From assembly GCA_021820965.1 (NCBI GenBank), contig JAKACZ010000010.1, positions 1 to 64,000 on the forward strand: a DNA stretch of 64,000 bases, read 5' to 3'. The DNA is from Bacillota bacterium. Lineage in GTDB: Bacteria; Bacillota; Sulfobacillia; Sulfobacillales; Sulfobacillaceae. Positions within the stretch are counted from its first letter, which is position 1, and the number at the start of each line of letters is the position of its first letter. Made by a program: the position numbers and the translations under genes. Positions 53,003 through 61,699 of the stretch are shown one piece after another. Below the pieces are notes generated by a model. The model was not told where the DNA came from. It made no database searches and saw only the letters and a list, made by a program, of their open reading frames with translations.

Positions 53003-54352
53003 ATGACAGAGACGCCGAGTTACCAACACGACACTCGGAAGTCGAGGGATGCATATGAACAAGCACGGCACATCATCCCGGGCGGAGTTCAAGGCAACAT
53101 CAAGTTTTATCAACCCTATCCATTGTCATTTGCGACAGCAAATGGGCCGTGGCTCCATGACATCGATGGAAACGCCTACGTTGACTACCTTCTCTCCTTT
53201 GGTGCCTTGATTCTCGGTCATGGGCATCCAGTTGTGCGGACAGCCGTCCAAGACGTTTGGAACATCTATGGTACTTCGTCATTCGGGGTGCCTTATCCAC
53301 TGGAACAAACTATGGCCGCAGTCATCCAAAGGCTGTACGAGAGCGTAAAACAAGTGCGTTTTACAAACTCTGGACTTGAGGCGACCCTGCTTGCCATTCG
53401 AATTGGTATGGCATATACGGGCCGGCCCTCCATCGCTAAATTCTCGGGACATTATCATGGCGGACACGAGCAGGTACTCGTCAGCACAAAAGCGACAGTC
53501 AGTGACGGCAGAGAGCCCCAAAAGGTCGCTGAATCCCTTCGTTTGCCTGATTACTTCATCGACCATACTGAGATTCTGCCTTTCAACGATATTGAGGGAT
53601 GCAGTCACATCTTGCGCAAAAATAAGGATAAAATCGGTGTTGTCATCCTTGAACCCTTCCAAAATGGATACATCCCTGCTGAACGCGAGTTCATCCTGCA
53701 ACTGCGAGAGTTGACAACAGAACTTGGCATGGTCCTTGTATTTGACGAAGTAAAAACCGGTTTTCGCATCCGACTTGGCGGCGCGCAGGAGTTTTATGGT
53801 GTATTGCCCGACTTGACAGCTCTCGGAAAAGTTTTGGGCGGAGGGTTCCCGATAGGAGCGGTAGGGGGTAAAAAAGAAATTCTAGAACTGATGGCTCCAG
53901 GCCATTCGGACAATCCGCAGGAAGTGGTATTCCATAGCGGCACATTTAACGGAAATCCCATCTCTCTGCTGGCAGGATTACGTACAATTGAGCACCTGCA
54001 AGAGGCAGGAAATTTCGAGTCGCTCTTGAACACCACTAAACAATTACGAGACGGAATTGAGTCCTTGGCAAAGGCCTATCAACTTCCGGTGCAAACCGTT
54101 GGCGAAGGCGCCATTTTCAATGTTGTCTTTACCGACTCGTCTTTGCCGGTCCAACCGAGGAATATGGTCAAGCAGGAGCTTAGTCAGCAGCATCGGCAAT
54201 TACGCGGTCAACTAGACTTTTTACTCATGCGGCATGGCGTATTCTCCAAGCCGTATAATCGGTTCTCGGTCTCCCTGAGCCACGATGACGCGGCCATTCA
54301 AGTCACCTTAGATGCCTTTGAAAAGAGCTTTGCCGCGCTGAAGAAAATGTAA
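53003..54352 (+). CDS. Class III PLP aminotransferase (GSA-aminomutase-like)
   Basis: A PLP-dependent fold-type I enzyme. GGVQGNIKFYQPYPLSF and DIDGNAYVDYLLSFGALILG open it, RFTNSGLEATLLAIRIG holds the PLP phosphate site, VLVFDEVKTGFRI the Asp that pairs with the pyridine N, and ALGKVLGGGFPIGAVGG the PLP lysine. The family includes glutamate-1-semialdehyde aminomutase, but neighbours (a permease and an RpiR regulator) suggest amino acid or amino sugar catabolism instead of haem synthesis. The start ATG 53003 follows GAGGAGG. It is 449 residues. Confidence 0.9.
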   Translation: MTETPSYQHDTRKSRDAYEQARHIIPGGVQGNIKFYQPYPLSFATANGPWLHDIDGNAYVDYLLSFGALILGHGHPVVRTAVQDVWNIYGTSSFGVPYPLEQTMAAVIQRLYESVKQVRFTNSGLEATLLAIRIGMAYTGRPSIAKFSGHYHGGHEQVLVSTKATVSDGREPQKVAESLRLPDYFIDHTEILPFNDIEGCSHILRKNKDKIGVVILEPFQNGYIPAEREFILQLRELTTELGMVLVFDEVKTGFRIRLGGAQEFYGVLPDLTALGKVLGGGFPIGAVGGKKEILELMAPGHSDNPQEVVFHSGTFNGNPISLLAGLRTIEHLQEAGNFESLLNTTKQLRDGIESLAKAYQLPVQTVGEGAIFNVVFTDSSLPVQPRNMVKQELSQQHRQLRGQLDFLLMRHGVFSKPYNRFSVSLSHDDAAIQVTLDAFEKSFAALKKM

Positions 54353-54368
54353 CAGAGGAGAATGCAGT

Positions 54369-55241
54369 TTGTCAGACGTTCCAAACGTGATAAAGACAAT
54401 GATGGATATGTATCCCCAGCTAAGTACGGCCCATAAGCAAATCACGGATGTGATTGTCCAGGCACCCGATACCGCGGCGTTTTATACCATCTCCGAACTC
54501 GCGAGGTTGGCAAATGTCAGCGATGCGACGGTAACCCGGTTTGCGCGTGCACTTGGATACAAAGGCTTTCCGGAATTGTCCCGCCAGCTGCAGGCTGTGG
54601 TGAGAATGCGTCTGACAACGAAAGAACGGCTTGAGAAGTCCCTCACGAAAGAACCTGCAGCGGACAGTGATATCATTACGCAGTCCGTCGAAGAGGATGT
54701 TCAAAATCTGCAGATGCTCCTCGACGATCTCGACGTCGAAGGCTTGGAAGTGTGCGTAAAAGATTTGCTCTCGTGCCGGAAAATCGGGATCATCTGCTCC
54801 AGAAGCACATATGCGCTCGGGATGTACTTTCAGTTTTACTTGAATTTTTTAGGAAAAACTGCACTGGTCATCAACGGAGACCCACGTACGCTTGACGAAA
54901 TTGCCGGGCTCGATGCGGTGCAGGACATTGTCCTGGCCATTGGCTTCTCTCGTTACAGCCAGTTTACGGTCAACAGTTTGAAGTATCTCAGCCAAAAGAA
55001 ACTGAAATCCTATGTCATCACAGACTATCTAACTTCGCCCTTGGCAGAGTACGCAGCGAAGACGTTTTACTGTGCAACGGGCGTTGCGTCGTATATGGAT
55101 TCGTTTGTGGCGCCCATTGCCATCCTTCAGGCAATTATCCGTCGAATGTCTTCAGAGCTGTACACCAATACGGTGAATGAATTGGGACGTCTCGAGGAAA
55201 TCTGGAATCTGTTCGGCGTGTATTATCGTTCAGAAGAGTGA
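54369..55241 (+). CDS. MurR/RpiR-family transcription regulator
   Basis: An HTH_6 DNA-binding domain is at residues 1-80 (YTISELARLANVSDATVTRF, ARALGYKGFPELSRQLQ) and a SIS sugar-phosphate-binding domain at about 125-260 (RKIGIICSRSTYALGMYFQF, DIVLAIGFSRYSQFTVNSLK). Regulators of this kind respond to phosphosugars or, in some cases, amino acid intermediates. The start is TTG 54369 after AGAGGAG, 16 bases after the aminotransferase stop, so the two are one transcript. It probably acts on the palindrome at 52931-52974. It is 290 residues. Confidence 0.93.
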   Translation: MSDVPNVIKTMMDMYPQLSTAHKQITDVIVQAPDTAAFYTISELARLANVSDATVTRFARALGYKGFPELSRQLQAVVRMRLTTKERLEKSLTKEPAADSDIITQSVEEDVQNLQMLLDDLDVEGLEVCVKDLLSCRKIGIICSRSTYALGMYFQFYLNFLGKTALVINGDPRTLDEIAGLDAVQDIVLAIGFSRYSQFTVNSLKYLSQKKLKSYVITDYLTSPLAEYAAKTFYCATGVASYMDSFVAPIAILQAIIRRMSSELYTNTVNELGRLEEIWNLFGVYYRSEE

Positions 55242-55293
55242 CGCGGGCCAACACTGAGTTCGCGTTCCACATCAAGAGCGTGACAGGCAGCAC

Positions 55294-55405
55294 ACTATCT
55301 CCCCAGTCGTGGACGACCCTTGGAAGTCCTCGAAGGGGGATCAGCCCTAGGTCCTTATTGTAAAACACTAGTTTTGGCGTATCTAACCCTGCGGGTCACC
55401 CACTT
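55294..55405. repeat. Dispersed repeat, copy 2
   Basis: A diverged match to 16261-16385, sharing TCTCCCCAG-CGTGGACGACCC, CCTTATT and TCTAACCC/TCTAGCCC. It lies just after the RpiR gene at the border between the AT-richer island and the mobile-element debris. Confidence 0.5.
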
Positions 55406-56002
55406 GCCCCTCTTTGGCTATCACCGAGGAGAATGCGCGGGTATGGTGTTCAGAGCCTCGTCAATGGTGACGGAAGATAGAGATTGCGTTAACCGTACGG
55501 ACCGCCGTGAGACAAAAAAGAACCGGATGGGTAAAAACGCTCGGCCGGGCTCTCGATGGGCAAAGCTTACGCAATCGGCCCCTGATCGCTGTCGGGAGCG
55601 TTTGGGGGGATCGGCGGCGGGGGTCGGAGGTGGGAAAACCACTAGTCCCGTTGGATGAGGGTTACGCCTTGAAAGCTCAAGGGGCACGTGCCGCCTGAAA
55701 TAGCGGCGCGGGCAAAGCCAAGCCAGCAGCCCGGTACCGAGTCTTGCGTGGTGCAACCCGCACGGCGAAGCGTAGACAGGGGTTTGCAGGCCGGAATCGC
55801 ATCAAGAGGATGATTAGCCTCGAAATCGAACGTGGTCGAAGTCGTCGATCTATCCCTCTGTGGAGAAGACAGCATCCTGCTCACCGCACTGGCCAGGGGA
55901 GCAGCGAGGCTTCCGGGGTTCGTACCTACGGCGTACAAACAATGGGCATCTTGGGAATACGTGTTGGCGCAAATGCTAATTGCCATCACTTCGACTAACA
56001 TA
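55406..56002. other. Gene-poor region left of the element graveyard
   Basis: No certain gene. A plus-strand frame at 55507-55698 ends LDEGYALKAQGARAA and might be the tail of a transposase, but no motif supports it. Confidence 0.35.
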
Positions 56003-56058
56003 CCTGTGACAGGATCTGCCGGGTATTGTCGGTTCAGAGGGGGCCTGGGAACGTAGAA
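56003..56058. repeat. Dispersed 56-bp repeat, copy 2
   Basis: The partner of 28658-28713. It overlaps the 3' side of the broken DUF4338 gene on the minus strand, so it may be an insertion-element end. Confidence 0.7.
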
Positions 56059-56101
56059 GAATCTCGTACATATTCGGCAGAGCCGGTTTTGGTGGAGAAA
56101 T

Positions 56102-56390
56102 TTAGTCGGTCTCCAAAGGCGCTGTTAAGAGGGCACGATACTGCCTGTGCAAGGGATAGACCCAAATGGTTTTGATCGGCTTCGCGTGCTGATGATAGCG
56201 GTCGGTTTTTCCTGCGCCCCTGGGTGTCGCCCATCCGAATCCAGTTGGCCGGCCAGTAACTGGTGCCGGCAAAGCGGGCCGGGTCCACAAACGTCTCCAT
56301 GAGGACGGGGCGGTAGCCGTACCGGGCCTGCCAGTCGCCGGGGAGTTGCCGCGCGAGCAGGCCCAGCGCAACGGACGCCAAGTAGCGAAT
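56102..56390 (-). pseudogene. DUF4338 (DruA-like) fragment, frameshifted
   Basis: The minus strand carries LARQLPGDWQARYGYRPVLM and ETFVDPARFAGTSYWPANWI, then in another frame PIKTIWVYPLHRQYRALL. Both match the C-terminal half of DUF4338 proteins, known from the DruA subunit of Druantia defence and from many insertion elements. A frameshift lies near 56200, and the N-terminal half is missing. The fragment joins to an HTH-transposase-like piece at about 56390. It is a remnant, so a role in defence is not claimed. Confidence 0.65.
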
Positions 56391-56399
56391 CTGGACTGT

Positions 56400-56660
56400 C
56401 CGCCGTGACTTTGATCGGCCCCTTGGGACCCGACTTAGCGGGGGCCAGCCCCCGCCAACGGGCCCCTGAAAAGCGGTGTCTGTCGCATAAAAGGTCTGGC
56501 GACTGAAGCCGAACCGGTGCGACCGCCGTCACCGACTCCCCCTCGATATGATGCGCCCGCAACATCTGGTATTTCACCTGCGCCTCGTCGTGCGCATCAA
56601 AGAACGCGGGGTATTGGTGAAACAGCGGGCCCGGGAAAACGGCGAAGCACCCCTTAGGGG
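56400..56660 (-). pseudogene. HTH-type transposase N-terminal fragment
   Basis: A minus-strand frame reads VKYQMLRAHHIEGESVTAVA, then ARWRGLAPAKSGPKGPIKVT, the helix-turn-helix and GLxGLxPxKRGPKGPxK segment of a transposase N-terminal domain. It runs into the DUF4338 fragment at one end and into the reverse-transcriptase fragment (other strand) at the other. The catalytic part is absent. Confidence 0.5.
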
Positions 56661-57109
56661 TGCCCAATGTTGCTGACCGTGCGCTACAACGCTGCGCCAC
56701 CGAGGTCTTGGGGGCCATCTACGAGCAGGACTTTCTGCCCGGTTCGTGTGGCGGGCGACCGGGCCGAGGCGCGCATCATGCACTGGCCACGTTGGACGAA
56801 TTTATGGCGCGCAAACGCGTGGGTTGGGCCTTGGAAGCCGATCTCAAGAACTTCTTCGGCAGTCTCGACCACAGATGGATGATGCGGTTTTCGGAGCACT
56901 GGGCGGAAGACCCCACGGCTCCTCCGTCTCATCCGGCGGTGGTTGTCGGCGTCCTCAAAGGCGGGCAGATACCCGCGAGTACGGAGGGAACCCCGCAAGG
57001 AAGCTCCATTCGGGTGCTCCTCAGGAACGTGTGTCTGCATTATGCCCTCGACTTGTGGTTCACCAAGGCCATTCAACCCAAGCTCTGCGGGGAGGGCTCG
57101 TATGTCTAG
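56660..57109 (+). pseudogene. Group II intron reverse-transcriptase fragment
   Basis: The frame holds NVADRALQRCATEVLGAIYE, EQDFLPGSCGGRPGRGAHHA, ALEADLKNFFGSLDHRWMMR and EGTPQGSSIRVLLRNVCLHY, corresponding to RT blocks 1-4 of group II intron maturases. It ends before the YxDD box, and no maturase or intron domain V sequence follows. The N-terminal part before VADRAL is also lost. The fragment is dead. GTPQGSSIRVLL departs from the GTPQGGxxSPLL consensus. Confidence 0.85.
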
Positions 57110-57354
57110 AGGCTTCGATACTCGTCCCCTTTGACTCGACGAAAAGAGTCCATTGGGAATGGGATATTTCGACTTTTGCGGGCCTTAGCTCTGCGCCAAT
57201 TCGTCAACCGTCATCCGAGAGGGGTATTGGCAACCGTACCGGGCTCCTGTACAAGGTCGCCGCATCAAGGAGTTCCACATTGAGGGGGTTTCGCTGAACC
57301 TGCCCGCTCTAGCTAGGGCGGGGATTCCGAGGGAACCGTGCGTGTGCCCCGGGG

Positions 57355-57360
57355 TATAAT
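57355..57360 (+). promoter_or_regulatory. TATAAT -10 box
   Basis: A perfect -10 hexamer 34 bases before the dehydrogenase start at 57394. No good -35 is seen at 16-18 bases upstream. Confidence 0.45.
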
Positions 57361-57393
57361 GGCGATAAAGTTATACGAGGGGAAGGGTATGTC

Positions 57394-58251
57394 ATGCGGA
57401 TAGCGTTTATAGGTCTGGGACAAATGGGCCGACGAATGGTGCGCCGTTTGAATCCTCAAGACACAGGGGTCTGGAACCGGAGTCGTGACATCGTAGCAGT
57501 GCTAGAAGGTGAGGGCTACCAGCCTATTACTGATTTGGAGGAAGGTGTCCGAAGCGCGGACGTTATCGTCACGATGGTTCGCGATCACCATGCTATCCGT
57601 GCGGTCGGAGAAGCGGGGTTGTTCGCGGGATTGGGGCCTCAGACGCTATGGGTGGACATGACCACCGGATCCCCGGCAGCGGCAGAGTCGTTTCATGGCT
57701 TGGCCGCCTCCCAGGGCGCTCGTTTTATCGTGGCGCCCGTGCTGGGCACGTTGGGGCCGGCGGCCTCGGGGCAGCTGACGGTTTTGGCCGGAGGCGCCCC
57801 TCAGGACGTCGACGCGGCGCAACCACTGCTTCAACGTTTTGGCACCGTACGGAACGTAGGGACCGTTCGGCAGGCGTTGGTGCTGAAACTGATGGTCAAT
57901 ACCCTGCTGGCGGCCTACATGGACGCGGTGTCTGAGTGTCTTCCCGTGGCTGACCGCGAAGGGATTGAGCGAGCCGAATTGCTTTCCATATTAGTGGAGA
58001 GCTCTGTTGCGGCACCGGTACTCAAAGGAAAACGAACCCGGTGGGAATCACACAATTACCAAGAGCCGGATTTCCCCATCCAGCTACTGGCCAAGGATCT
58101 CAACCTAATGATGGCGGTTGCCAAAGAACAGCGTTTGGATATGCCGGGCGCAGGTGCGCTGCGGGACGTGTTTGAGATGGCTTCCCGGATTGACGGCAAG
58201 GGTTCATGGGACATGGCCGGCGTGGGTGACGCCGTAGTGCCACCGATGTAA
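57394..58251 (+). CDS. Beta-hydroxyacid dehydrogenase family (3-HIBADH-like)
   Basis: An NAD(P)-dependent enzyme of the 6-phosphogluconate-dehydrogenase-like group. The Rossmann motif is IAFIGLGQMGRRMVRRL, then VIVTMVRDHHAIRAV, VDMTTGSPAAAESF and the catalytic lysine in VLKLMVNTLLAAYMDAVSE; LLAKDLNLMMAVAKEQRLDM is distal. The second motif reads APVLGTLGPAASGQLTVLAG instead of the usual APVSGG, so the substrate is not obvious. ATG 57394 follows GAGGGGAAGGG. It is 285 residues and stands alone. Confidence 0.9.
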   Translation: MRIAFIGLGQMGRRMVRRLNPQDTGVWNRSRDIVAVLEGEGYQPITDLEEGVRSADVIVTMVRDHHAIRAVGEAGLFAGLGPQTLWVDMTTGSPAAAESFHGLAASQGARFIVAPVLGTLGPAASGQLTVLAGGAPQDVDAAQPLLQRFGTVRNVGTVRQALVLKLMVNTLLAAYMDAVSECLPVADREGIERAELLSILVESSVAAPVLKGKRTRWESHNYQEPDFPIQLLAKDLNLMMAVAKEQRLDMPGAGALRDVFEMASRIDGKGSWDMAGVGDAVVPPM

Positions 58252-58449
58252 CAACTTCGATAGGGGTCGTTGCAGGTAAGTAGGTCGACCGATCCAGCGC
58301 TCGCAAGGGCGAATTCGGTGATTAATCACCATTTGCGACAATTTGAGTATTCGAAAACCTTGATCAATGTGTACTACATGATGTTAAACTAGAGATGGGT
58401 TCCACTGAACGGTAGGAACTACTCCCGTATGCATCGAGGAGGTAGTGGC

Positions 58450-59013
58450 GTGAAGCGCTCTAAGGGGATAGCCGCTGGACTTGTGGCGATGTCCGCCTTA
58501 TTGGCTGGATGCGGTGTGCAGGCGGCTCAGGCATCCCAGTATATTCATGTCCAGCCCGGTACGGACGTGGTGGCCCTTAAGGTTTTAGCCGGCTACAGCA
58601 ATGCTTTGAATATGCCGTTGATTGATGGTGTTCAGGCCGACGGCCATCTGACGATTTCTGTACCAAAAGGCTCCGTTGTTCGTATGACGGTGATCAACAA
58701 GGGACCGTTTCCGGAAGCGTATGGGATTTATAATGCGTCGTGGCAGCTGGCGTTTTCCCATGCGGGAAATCCGTACTATGCCAACTTAGGCGCGCAGTTA
58801 AATCCCGTCGATGGACTGCTATATGGCCAATCAAAAACATACACATTTACCGCATCGCACGTCGGTACGTTCACATTGGCCGATTTGACGATGAACGCGG
58901 GAGTAAACTCCGAGGCAGCTTACAGCCCGGGCGAGTCGGCCCCTGTCAGCAATATGTGGGCCACCTTCCGAGTCACACCTTCAGGCGCACCGTCATTGAC
59001 AACGACTGAGTGA
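58450..59013 (+). CDS. Cupredoxin-like lipoprotein
   Basis: A secreted lipoprotein of 187 residues. The signal peptide ends in LLAGCG (lipobox), which anchors it to the outside of the membrane. The mature part has beta-rich, cupredoxin-like segments, ALKVLAGYSNALNMPLIDG, HLTISVPKGSVVRMTVINKG, YTFTASHVGTFTLADLTMNA, as in sulfocyanin-type proteins of acidophiles. The Cys-His-Met copper ligands expected near the C-terminus are not visible (FTLADLTMNAG), so it may not bind type 1 copper. GTG 58450 follows GAGGAGG. It is transcribed alone and ends at a terminator. Confidence 0.65.
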   Translation: MKRSKGIAAGLVAMSALLAGCGVQAAQASQYIHVQPGTDVVALKVLAGYSNALNMPLIDGVQADGHLTISVPKGSVVRMTVINKGPFPEAYGIYNASWQLAFSHAGNPYYANLGAQLNPVDGLLYGQSKTYTFTASHVGTFTLADLTMNAGVNSEAAYSPGESAPVSNMWATFRVTPSGAPSLTTTE

Positions 59014-59032
59014 TGATGACTCCCAGCCAAAT

Positions 59033-59060
59033 GGGCCGTCCGCTTGGGCGGCCCTTTGTT
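59033..59060 (+). terminator. Rho-independent terminator
   Basis: GGGCCGTCC pairs with GGGCGGCCC around a GCTT loop, followed by TTTGTT. It lies between the lipoprotein gene and the convergent KimA gene. Confidence 0.85.
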
Positions 59061-59078
59061 GATAGGGCGAGCTTGGGC

Positions 59079-60902
59079 TTAGGGCTCATGCAGGTGATAT
59101 GGCACTACCGTGACACTGACTTGACGTCGGAACACCAAAATAGCCTCAAGGGTAAACGCCATATGGTTATGCAGCACGTTTTGCCAGGACTTGCCCACCA
59201 CCAGTTCGGGTATGACGACAACTACTCGCCCTTTCGCAAAAAGATTGGTAAGGTGGTCAATATAGCGAACCATGGGCCGCAGTACCGAGCGATATTGGGA
59301 GCGAATGCTGACGAACTGAATGGAGGGATCGGGCGACCATTCCTTCCAGCGCTCGGTGATCAGTTTTTCACGCTCCGCCGATGTGGCAATGTTTAGCACG
59401 ATAAGTTCGTCCGGCTTCATCGACAGGGCCGTGCTGATCGTGGCCATGCTCATCCGATTGATGCTGGCCATGGGTACAACCACGACCAGCTTTTTGGATT
59501 CGGGTTTTGCGGAGAGGTCGGAAAGCCTGAGGTAGTCCGCCACGCCTTGGTAGTGTCGGCGGATCGCTCGAAGCGCGCTAATCATCAGGGGGATGGCCAC
59601 CACCACAATCCACGCACCCTCGGTGAATTTGGAGATCACAGAGATGAGGACCACGGCACTTGTAAGGAACGCCCCCAAGCTGGCCGTAATGATGGTGGTG
59701 ACGCGGCCGGGACCTCCATTTCTCATCCGCTTCTTGACCAAACTGATCAGCGCGATGGTAAAGCTCATGTACACGCCAACCGCGTAGAGTGGTATGAGCC
59801 GGTTGGTGTTGCCCCCGAAGGCCACGATAAGGAGGATGGCGACGCTGCCTAAGACGATAATGCCGTTTTGATAGACCAGTCGGTCTCCGCGGGATAAAAA
59901 CATGCGCGGCATCCACTGGTCCCGGGCCATAATGCTGGCCAGCTGGGGGAAGCCGGCGAAACTGGTGTTAGCGGCGATGGCCAAAATGGCCATAGTCACA
60001 AATGAGAGCAAGTAGTAGAAGACGCCGTGACCAAAGAGCCTCCCGGATATCTGCTGAAGTACGGTGACCTGGTTATTGGGCACGATGCCGAGGCGATACG
60101 CTACCAGAGAGGTGCCTAAAAACATCGAACCAAGCAAGAGCCCAAGCAAAAGTAGAGTAGCGCGAGCCCGCCGTTGCGACGGATGTTGAAAAATGGGTAC
60201 GCCGTTAGAGATGGCTTCAATACCGGTCAAAGCCGATGAGCCAGAGCTGAAGGACCGTAGAATGATTACCGGCCCAACGTAGGTCAGGGAACTGGGTGCG
60301 AAGAAATCATGAACCGGTTTGGCGGTGGGGTCAACCTCAAGAAGCCCCCACACTGCCATGATTAACACCATCAAGATGAAGAGATAGGTGGGACCCGTGA
60401 AAAGCGCGGCGGACTCTTTCACCCCGCGCAGGTTGACGACCATAATAAGGATGGTGAACAAGACCGACAGCTCAACCGTCCAATGCAAAAGAAAGGGGAA
60501 CGCTGAAACCAACGCCGCCACGCCGGCGGTGACGCTGACCGCCACGGTCAGGGTATAATCAATTAATAGAGCGGAGCCGGCGACCACTCCCGACCACGGA
60601 CCCAACGTATCGCGGCCAATCACGTAGGCCCCGCCGCCATTGGGGTAGGCGGCAATGATTTGTCGGTAGTTAAACACCAAAAACGCCAACAGCAGCACTA
60701 AGACTCCCGAGATCGGCAACGAAAACCACAGCGCCGCCACACTAGCGGTACTGAGAACAATTAAAATCTCCTGGGTGCCGTAGGCGACCGACGATAGGGC
60801 GTCGGGCGCTAGTACGGACAATCCTTGCCAGACGACAACTTGCCGGCCTGTTTCTTCCGCACTCTTGAGCGGTCGGCCGAATAGAACCCGACGCCAATTC
60901 AT
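59079..60902 (-). CDS. kimA: KimA-type high-affinity potassium transporter
   Basis: A 607-residue APC-superfamily protein matching Bacillus KimA (YdaO) closely. DALSSVAYGTQEILIVLSTA near the N-terminus, YPNGGGAYVIGRDTLGP, RSFSSGSSALTGIEAISNGV and PLYAVGVYMSFTIALISL are conserved, and the C-terminal cytosolic part ends SWQNVLHNHMAFTLEAILVF and VVPYHLHEP as in KimA. It imports K+ with the proton gradient. The start is ATG 60902 (MNWRRVLFGRPLKS); the frame is open 50 codons further upstream. About 12 membrane segments are followed by a USP-like domain that binds c-di-AMP in Bacillus. The c-di-AMP riboswitch that precedes kimA in B. subtilis was not found. Confidence 0.92.
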   Translation of the reverse strand: MNWRRVLFGRPLKSAEETGRQVVVWQGLSVLAPDALSSVAYGTQEILIVLSTASVAALWFSLPISGVLVLLLAFLVFNYRQIIAAYPNGGGAYVIGRDTLGPWSGVVAGSALLIDYTLTVAVSVTAGVAALVSAFPFLLHWTVELSVLFTILIMVVNLRGVKESAALFTGPTYLFILMVLIMAVWGLLEVDPTAKPVHDFFAPSSLTYVGPVIILRSFSSGSSALTGIEAISNGVPIFQHPSQRRARATLLLLGLLLGSMFLGTSLVAYRLGIVPNNQVTVLQQISGRLFGHGVFYYLLSFVTMAILAIAANTSFAGFPQLASIMARDQWMPRMFLSRGDRLVYQNGIIVLGSVAILLIVAFGGNTNRLIPLYAVGVYMSFTIALISLVKKRMRNGGPGRVTTIITASLGAFLTSAVVLISVISKFTEGAWIVVVAIPLMISALRAIRRHYQGVADYLRLSDLSAKPESKKLVVVVPMASINRMSMATISTALSMKPDELIVLNIATSAEREKLITERWKEWSPDPSIQFVSIRSQYRSVLRPMVRYIDHLTNLFAKGRVVVVIPELVVGKSWQNVLHNHMAFTLEAILVFRRQVSVTVVPYHLHEP

Positions 60903-61327
60903 GACTCTAGATCGCCTACCTTGTTGTAGTATATTTAGTCCTAAATGGCAATCGGCTATGACGCATCGAGCGACAACTAAGATTGTCGAGTAAAGTCGGG
61001 GCGGGGTTCGCTTTGGATTGGGAGGCGGTCTAGACAGAGCGGGACGGGGCAAGTCCGGGCGTCTTCATCTTGGTGGCGGGCTGCGACTACTCAGCAAATT
61101 CGGCACCTCCGTCAAAGGCAAGGCCGAGCTGGTTTCCGGCCCGCGATAGTGCACACGTTCAAAGCTGCTGCCGAATTAGTGTGCGGTAGCAGCCACCGTC
61201 GTGCTCTTGGCGGGTATTGAACCACAGGCTCCGACTGGCGAGTTGTTATTTGACCGTATCGGCGCTATTATCATCGCGGCGATTCAAATCGTTCGACGTA
61301 ATTGGGCATCTTGGTTGGCGAGTAGAG
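60903..61327. other. Upstream region of kimA
   Basis: No gene is seen. On the minus strand near the gene a -10-like TATACT (60933-60928) and a TTTAGTCCTAAA palindrome (60934-60945) occur. I looked for c-di-AMP riboswitch hallmarks and did not find them. Confidence 0.35.
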
Positions 61328-61699
61328 TTAATCGCGGGCGGTGGACGGGATGCGGTTTTGAATGGCGGCCGCCGTTTCCTCGGGGGTGTCGACTTCTACC
61401 GTCACAGCGTGGTACATCTGCCGCCCCAGGTAAAAATCTTCCAACTCTATGGTGATCACGCGGTCTTGGTGCTCGAACGAGAGGAAGTACCAACCGTCGT
61501 CACCCATGAAGTGCCCTTCCGGCGTTGCCCCAATCGTGGTGCCGCCCAGCTTTACCAAATTGGATGGAAGGTGCAGTTCTGGATGGACACGGCGGATGTT
61601 GGCATAGGGAATGACGAGGCGCCCCTGCAAGGCTTCCAGCATGGTAAGGCCGGTTAAGATAATGGTCACGTTATCATCCTGTAATTCGATTCGCCTCAT
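61328..61699 (-). CDS. Small PH-like-domain protein
   Basis: A 123-residue protein that looks like a bacterial PH-like domain: RIELQDDNVTIILTGLTMLE, VIPYANIRRVHPELHLP, TTIGATPEGHFMGDDGWYFL, SFEHQDRVITIELEDFYLG. The last motif (ITIELxxxxYxxxxxxV) is common in small regulatory PH-like proteins. ATG 61699 follows GGGGGGAAGACGCC. Its role is unknown. It lies alone between kimA and the pirin gene. Confidence 0.7.
   Translation of the reverse strand: MRRIELQDDNVTIILTGLTMLEALQGRLVIPYANIRRVHPELHLPSNLVKLGGTTIGATPEGHFMGDDGWYFLSFEHQDRVITIELEDFYLGRQMYHAVTVEVDTPEETAAAIQNRIPSTARD

Noticed and set aside
55421-55756. A minus-strand 111-codon gene
   Set aside because: Composition is Pro/Arg-rich, no ribosome site and no family; likely a shadow.
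56102-56390. A working Druantia defence gene
   Set aside because: Only a frameshifted C-terminal fragment of DUF4338 is present, with none of the other Druantia genes nearby.
60903-61200. A c-di-AMP (ydaO) riboswitch upstream of kimA
   Set aside because: GC-rich segments such as GACGGAGGTGCCGAATTT look faintly similar, but the hallmark GAATCCGTCAGCTAACC-type segment is absent.
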